Assembly: GCA_009667805.1 (NCBI GenBank)
Contig: CM019063.1
Location: 407,966,959 to 408,030,958 of the forward strand
DNA from: Leptobrachium leishanense
Lineage: Eukaryota > Chordata > Amphibia > Anura > Megophryidae
DNA length: 64,000 nt
Direction: 5' to 3'
Shown: positions 58,001 to 64,000 of the stretch, one piece after another
Layout of the letters: each line of letters opens with the position of its first letter
Numbering within the stretch: position 1 is the stretch's first letter
Position numbers and translations under genes: made by a program
Notes under the pieces: generated by a model
What the model saw: only the letters and a program-made list of their open reading frames with translations
Database searches by the model: none
Told to the model about the DNA's origin: nothing

Positions 58001-61000
58001 GTCTCGTCATGCAAAAAGTACCATGCTGTATTTTGGGGCTCACTAATTTCTTTAAAACACTTGGGAATTAAGGTGATCTGTGTCTTGTCATACAAAAAGT
58101 ACCACGCTGTATTTTGGGGCTCACTAATTTCTTTAAAACACTTGGGAATTAAGGTGATCTTCTGTGTCTCGTCACACAGCCAGCAATTTTTTTTGGGGCT
58201 CACTAATTTCTTTAAAACACTTGGGAATTAAGGTGATCTGTGTCTCGTCATACAAAAAGTACCACGCTGTATTTTGGGGCTCACTAATTTCTTTAAAACA
58301 CTTGGGAATTAAGGTGATCTGTGTCTCGTCAAACAAAAGGTACTACGCTGTATTTTGGGGCTCACTAATTTCTTTAAAACTCTTGGGAATTAAGGTGATC
58401 TGTGTCTTGTCATACATACAGTACCAGGCTGTATTTTGGGGCTCACTAATTTCTTTAAAACACTTGGGAATTAAAGTGATCTGTGTCTCGTCATACAAAA
58501 AGTACCACGCTGTATTTTGGGGCTCACTAATTTCTTTAAAACACTTGGGAATTAAGGTGATCTGTGTCTCGTCATGCAAAAAGTACCACGCTGTATTTTG
58601 GGGCTCACTAATTTCTTTAAAACACTTGGGAATTAAGGTGATCTGTGTCTTGTCATACAAAAAGTACCACGCTGTATTTTGTGGCTCACTAATTTCTTTA
58701 AAACACTTGGAAAAGTAAGGTGATCTTCTGTGTCTTGTCACACAGCCAGCAATTTTTTTTTGGGGCTCACTAATTTCTTTAAAACACTTGGGTATTAGGT
58801 GATCTGTGTCTCGTCATACAAAAAGTACCACGCTGTTTTTGGGGCTCACTAATTTCTTTAAAACACTTGGAAATTAAGTTGATCTGTGTCTCGTCATACA
58901 AAAAGTACCACGCTGTATTTTGGGGCTCACTAATTTCTTTAAAACACTTGGGAATTAAGGTGATCTGTGTCTCGTCATACAAAAAGTACCACGCTGTATT
59001 TTGGGCCTCACTAATTTCTTTAAAACACTTGGGAATTAAGGTGATCTTCTGTGTCTCGTCACACAGCCAGGAATTTTTTTTGGGGCTCACTAATTTCTTT
59101 AAAACACTTGGGAATTAAGGTGATCTGTGTCTCGTCATACAAAAAGTACAACGCTGTATTTTGGGGCTCACTAATTTCTTTAAAACACTTGGGAATTAAG
59201 GTGATCTGTGTCTTGTCATACAAAAAGTACCACGCTGTATTTTGTGGCTCACTAATTTCTTTAAAACACTTGGGAAAGTAAGGTGATCTTCTGTGTCTTG
59301 TCACACAGCCAGCAATTTTTTTTTTGGGGCTCACTAATTTCTTTAAAACACTTGGGTATTAAGGTGATCTGTGTCTCGTCATACAAAAAGTACCACGCTG
59401 TATTTTGGGGCTCAAAAATTTCTTTAAAACACTTGGAAATTAAGTTGATCTGTGTCTCGTCATACAAAAAGCACCACGCTGTATTTTGGGGCTCACTAAT
59501 TTCTTTAAAACACTTGGGAATTAAGGTGATCTGTGTCTCGTCATACAAAAAGTACCACGCTGTATTTTGGGCCTCACTAATTTCTTTAAAACACTTGGGA
59601 ATTAAGGTGATCTTCTGTGTCTCGTCACACAGCCAGGAATTTTTTTTGGGGCTCACTAATTTCTTTAAAACACTTGGGAATTAAGGTGATCTGTGTCTCG
59701 TCATACAAAAAGTACAACGCTGTATTTTGGGGCTCATTAATTTCTTTAAAACACTTGGGAATTAAGGTGATCTGTGTCTTGTCATACAAAAAGTACCACG
59801 CTGTATTTTGGGGCTCACTAATTTCTTTAAAACACTTGGGAAAGTAAGGTGATCTTATGTGTCTCATCACACAGCCAGCAATTTTTTTTGGGGCTCACTA
59901 ATTTCTTTAAAACACTTGGGAATTAAGGTGATCTGTGTCTCGTCATGCAAAAAGTACCACGCTGTATTTTGGGGCTCACTAATTTCTTAAAACACTTGGA
60001 ATTAAGGTGATCTGTGTCTTGTCATACAAAAAGTACCACGCTGTATTTTGGGGCTCACTAATTTCTTTAAAACACTTGGAAAAGTAAGGTGATCTTATGT
60101 GTCTCGTCACACAGCCAGCAATTTTTTTTGGGGCTCACTAATTTCTTTAAAACACTTGGAATTAAGGTGATCTGTGTCTCGTCATGCAAAAAGTACCACG
60201 CTGTATTTTGGGGCTCACTAATTTCTTTAAAACACTTGGGAATTAAGGTGATCTGTGTCTTGTCATACAAAAAGTACCACGCTGTATTTTGGGGCTCACT
60301 AATTTCTTTAAAACACTTGGGAATTAAGGTGATCTTCTGTGTCTCGTCACACAGCCAGCAATTTTTTTTTGGGGCTCACTAATTTCTTTAAAACACTTGG
60401 GAATTAAGGTGATCTGTGTCTCGTCATACAAAAAGTACCACGCTGTATTTTGGGGCTCACTAATTTCTTTAAAACACTTGGGAATTAAGGTGATCTGTGT
60501 CTCGTCAAACAAAAAGTACTACGCTGTATTTTGGGGCTCACTAATTTCTTTAAAACTCTTGGGAATTAAGGTGATCTGTGTCTTGTCATACATACAGTAC
60601 CAGGCTGTATTTTGGGGCTCACTAATTTCTTTAAAACACTTGGAATTAAAGTGATCTGTGTCTCGTCATACAAAAAGTACCACGCTGTATTTTGGGGCTC
60701 ACTAATTTCTTAAAACACTTGGGAATTAAGGTGATCTGTGTCTCGTCATGCAAAAAGTACCACGCTGTATTTTGGGGCTCACTAATTTTTTAAAACATTT
60801 GGGAATTAAGGTGATCTGTGTCTTGTCATACAAAAAGTACCACGCTGTATTTTGGGGCTCACTAATTTCTTTAAAACACTTGGAAAAGTAAGGTGATCTT
60901 CTGTGTCTTGTCACACAGCCAGCAATTTTTTTTGGGGCTCACTAATTTCTTTAAAACACTTGGGTATTAAGGTGATCTGTGTCTCGTCATACAAAAAGTA

Positions 61001-64000
61001 CCACGCTGTATTTTGGGGCTCAAAAATTTCTTTAAAACACTTGGAAATTAAGTTGATCTGTGTCTCGTCATACAAAAAGTACCACGCTGTATTTTGGGGC
61101 TCACTAATTTCTTTAAAACACTTGGGAATTAAGGTGATCTGTGTCTCGTCATACAAAAAGTACCACGCTGTATTTTGGGCCTCACTAATTTCTTTAAAAC
61201 ACTTGGGAATTAAGGTGATCTTCTGTGTCTCGTCACACAGCCAGGAATTTTTTTTGGGGCTCACTAATTTCTTTAAAACACTTGGGAATTAAGGTGATCT
61301 GTGTCTCGTCATACAAAAAGTACAACGCTGTATTTTGGGGCTCACTAATTTCTTTAAAACACTTGGGAATTAAGGTGATCTGTGTCTTGTCATACAAAAA
61401 GTACCACGCTGTATTTTGTGGCTCACTAATTTCTTTAAAACACTTGGGAAAGTAAGGTGATCTTCTGTGTCTTGTCACACAGCCAGCAATTTTTTTTGGG
61501 GCTCACTAATTTCTTTAAAACACTTGGGTATTAAGGTGATCTGTGTCTCGTCATACAAAAAGTACCACGCTGTATTTTGGGGCTCAAAAATTTCTTTAAA
61601 ACACTTGGAAATTAAGTTGATCTGTGTCTCGTCATACAAAAAGCACCACGCTGTATTTTGGGGCTCACTAATTTCTTTAAAACACTTGGGAATTAAGGTG
61701 ATCTGTGTCTCGTCATACAAAAAGTACCACGCTGTATTTTGGGCCTCACTAATTTCTTTAAAACACTTGGGAATTAAGGTGATCTTCTGTGTCTCGTCAC
61801 ACAGCCAGGAATTTTTTTTGGGGCTCACTAATTTCTTTAAAACACTTGGGAATTAAGGTGATCTGTGTCTCGTCATACAAAAAGTACAACGCTGTATTTT
61901 GGGGCTCATTAATTTCTTTAAAACACTTGGGAATTAAGGTGATCTGTGTCTTGTCATACAAAAAGTACCACGCTGTATTTTGGGGCTCACTAATTTCTTT
62001 AAAACACTTGGGAAAGTAAGGTGATCTTATGTGTCTCGTCACACAGCCAGCAATTTTTTTGGGGCTCACTAATTTCTTTAAAACACTTGGGAATTAAGGT
62101 GATCTGTGTCTCGTCATGCAAAAAGTACCACGCTGTATTTTGGGGCTCACTAATTTCTTTAAAACACTTGGGAATTAAGGTGATCTGTGTCTTGTCATAC
62201 AAAAAGTACCACGCTGTATTTTGGGGCTCACTAATTTCTTTAAAACACTTGGGAAAGTAAGGTGATCTTATGTGTCTCGTCACACAGCCAGCAATTTTTT
62301 TTGGGGCTCACTAATTTCTTTAAAACACTTGGGAATTAAGGTGATCTGTGTCTCGTCATGCAAAAAGTACCACGCTGTATTTTGGGGCTCACTAATTTCT
62401 TTAAAACACTTGGAATTAAGGTGATCTGTGTCTTGTCATACAAAAAGTACCACGCTGTATTTTGGGGCTCACTAATTTCTTTAAAACACTTGGGAATTAA
62501 GGTGATCTTCTGTGTCTCGTCACACAGCCAGCAATTTTTTTTGGGGCTCACTAATTTCTTTAAAACACTTGGGAATTAAGGTGATCTGTGTCTCGTCATA
62601 CAAAAAGTACCACGCTGTATTTTGGGGCTCACTAATTTCTTTAAAACACTTGGGAATTAAGGTGATCTGTGTCTCGTCAAACAAAAAGTACTACGCTGTA
62701 TTTTGGGGCTCACTAATTTCTTTAAAACTCTTGGGAATTAAGGTGATCTGTGTCTTGTCATACATACAGTACCAGGCTGTATTTTGGGGCTCACTAATTT
62801 CTTTAAAACACTTGGAATTAAAGTGATCTGTGTCTCGTCATACAAAAAGTACCACGCTGTATTTTGGGGCTCACTAATTTCTTTAAAACACTTGGGAATT
62901 AAGGTGATCTGTGTCTCGTCATGCAAAAAGTACCACGCTGTATTTTGGGGCTCACTAATTTCTTTAAAACATTTGGGAATTAAGGTGATCTGTGTCTTGT
63001 CATACAAAAAGTACCACGCTGTATTTTGTGGCTCACTAATTTCTTTAAAACACTTGGAAAAGTAAGGTGATCTTCTGTGTCTTGTCACACAGCCAGCAAT
63101 TTTTTTTGGGGCTCACTAATTTCTTTAAAACACTTGGGTATTAAGGTGATCTGTGTCTCGTCATACAAAAAGTACCACGCTGTATTTTGGGGCTCAAAAA
63201 TTTCTTTAAAACACTTGGAAATTAAGTTGATCTGTGTCTCGTCATACAAAAAGTACCACGCTGTATTTTGGGGCTCACTAATTTCTTTAAAACACTTGGG
63301 AATTAAGGTGATCTGTGTCTCGTCATACAAAAAGTACCACGCTGTATTTTGGGCCTCACTAATTTCTTTAAAACACTTGGGAATTAAGGTGATCTTCTGT
63401 GTCTCGTCACACAGCCAGGAATTTTTTTTGGGGCTCACTAATTTCTTTAAAACACTTGGGAATTAAGGTGATCTGTGTCTCGTCATACAAAAAGTACAAC
63501 GCTGTATTTTGGGGCTCACTAATTTCTTTAAAACACTTGGGAATTAAGGTGATCTGTGTCTTGTCATACAAAAAGTACCACGCTGTATTTTGGGGCTCAC
63601 TAATTTCTTTAAAACACTTGGGAAAGTAAGGTGATCTTATGTGTCTCGTCACACAGCCAGCAATTTTTTTGGGGCTCACTAATTTCTTTAAAACACTTGG
63701 GAATTAAGGTGATCTGTGTCTCGTCATACATACAGTACCACGCTGTATTTTGGGGCTCACTAATTTCTTTAAAAGACTTGGGAATTAAGGTGATCTGTGT
63801 CTCGTCATGCAAAAAGTACCACGCTGTATTTTGGGGCTCACTAATTTCTTTAAAACACTTGGGAATTAAGGTGATCTGTGTCTTGTCATACAAAAAGTAC
63901 CACGCTGTATTTTGGGGCTCACTAATTTCTTTAAAACACTTGGGATTAAGGTGATCTTCTGTGTCTCGTCACACAGCCAGCAATTTTTTTTGGGGCTCAC
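55006..64000 (+). repeat. Satellite array with 27-monomer higher-order repeat
   Basis: Two monomer types of about 80 bp alternate. Type A contains gtcatacaaaaagtaccacg and ctgtattttggggctcac; type B contains gtcacacagccagcaatttt. Both share ctcactaatttctttaaaac and acttgggaattaaggtgatc. Type B monomers recur at spacings of 7, 4, 3, 4, 3, 3 and 3 monomers, a total of 27 (about 2.17 kb). Two complete periods are visible (58,173-60,347 and 60,348-62,520), and the next has begun at the window end. Rare variants such as ctcgtcaaacaaaa (58,331; 60,507; 62,679) recur at the same period. Type A is 81 bp, a multiple of 3, which leaves open frames on both strands, but these are not genes. Confidence 0.95.

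Noticed and set aside
55179..63954. Dozens of long open frames (up to 184 codons) with GSLISLKHLGIKVICVSS-type repeats
   Set aside because: They follow from an 81-bp satellite period without stops and occur on both strands. Nothing indicates coding.
55006..64000. Possible CRISPR-like array
   Set aside because: The tandem monomers adjoin directly, with no unique spacers and a non-prokaryotic context.

Overview
The window looks like intergenic or intronic DNA from a large, transposon-rich vertebrate genome, most likely a frog or toad. The basis is its repeats: L1/Tx1-type LINEs starting with a G-rich GGGGGGCG terminus, L2/CR1-like LINEs with the 'cagcgctgcggaatatgctgg' type of 3' end and AAT microsatellite tails, Tc1 elements, Penelope-like sequence, hAT, PIF/Harbinger-like, TTAA-type (piggyBac/Kolobok-like) non-autonomous elements and a long satellite. 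There are no operons or bacterial signals, and I saw no tRNA or rRNA gene. The species is inference.

Layout. 0-3.5 kb: a Harbinger-like MITE, two hAT-type MITEs and another Harbinger-like MITE. 5.57 kb and 18.03 kb: two short + strand segments whose splice sites and phases agree, the only candidate host-gene exons; most of the window would then be intron. 7.8-17 kb: LINE fragments, a telomere-like array between inverted arms, a TTAA-type MITE built of serial hairpins, and a 253-bp templated insertion. 19-27 kb: a decayed Tc1 inside a LINE remnant, a decayed ORF1-only LINE, and an intact Tc1 inside a TTAA-type MITE. 27-38 kb: a Kolobok-like element with a Harbinger-like MITE inside it, a Penelope-like 3' fragment, LINE fragments, a 2.35-kb hAT-type element carrying a 52-bp minisatellite, and a second hairpin-chain MITE. 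39.6-46 kb: a near full-length but frameshifted L1/Tx1 LINE inside a TTAA-type MITE. 46.3-52 kb: a LINE that has ORF1 but no reverse transcriptase, bounded by a 17-bp target duplication and split by a full-coding L2/CR1-like LINE (1,063 aa). 53.5-64 kb: a hAT-type terminus leading into a satellite array that runs off the window.

The most notable features are as follows. The satellite has an ~80-bp monomer and a ~2.17-kb, 27-monomer higher-order repeat, and appears to sit inside a hAT-type element that itself inserted into a fold-back MITE. The LINE is of a half-LINE type, with a second, older copy elsewhere in the window. The TTAA-type MITEs are strings of about eleven hairpins, with a paired-base change in one stem between two copies. 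The nested LINE carries a 2A-like NPGP motif. One 253-bp segment was copied about 2 kb away together with a ~170-bp target duplication.

How the parts relate: no metabolic or regulatory pathway is encoded here. The functional content is retrotransposon and transposase machinery. The Tc1 transposase (25,468-26,505) and the L2/CR1-like polyprotein (47,489-50,680) are the only long, intact reading frames. Most other elements are non-autonomous and would depend on proteins encoded elsewhere.
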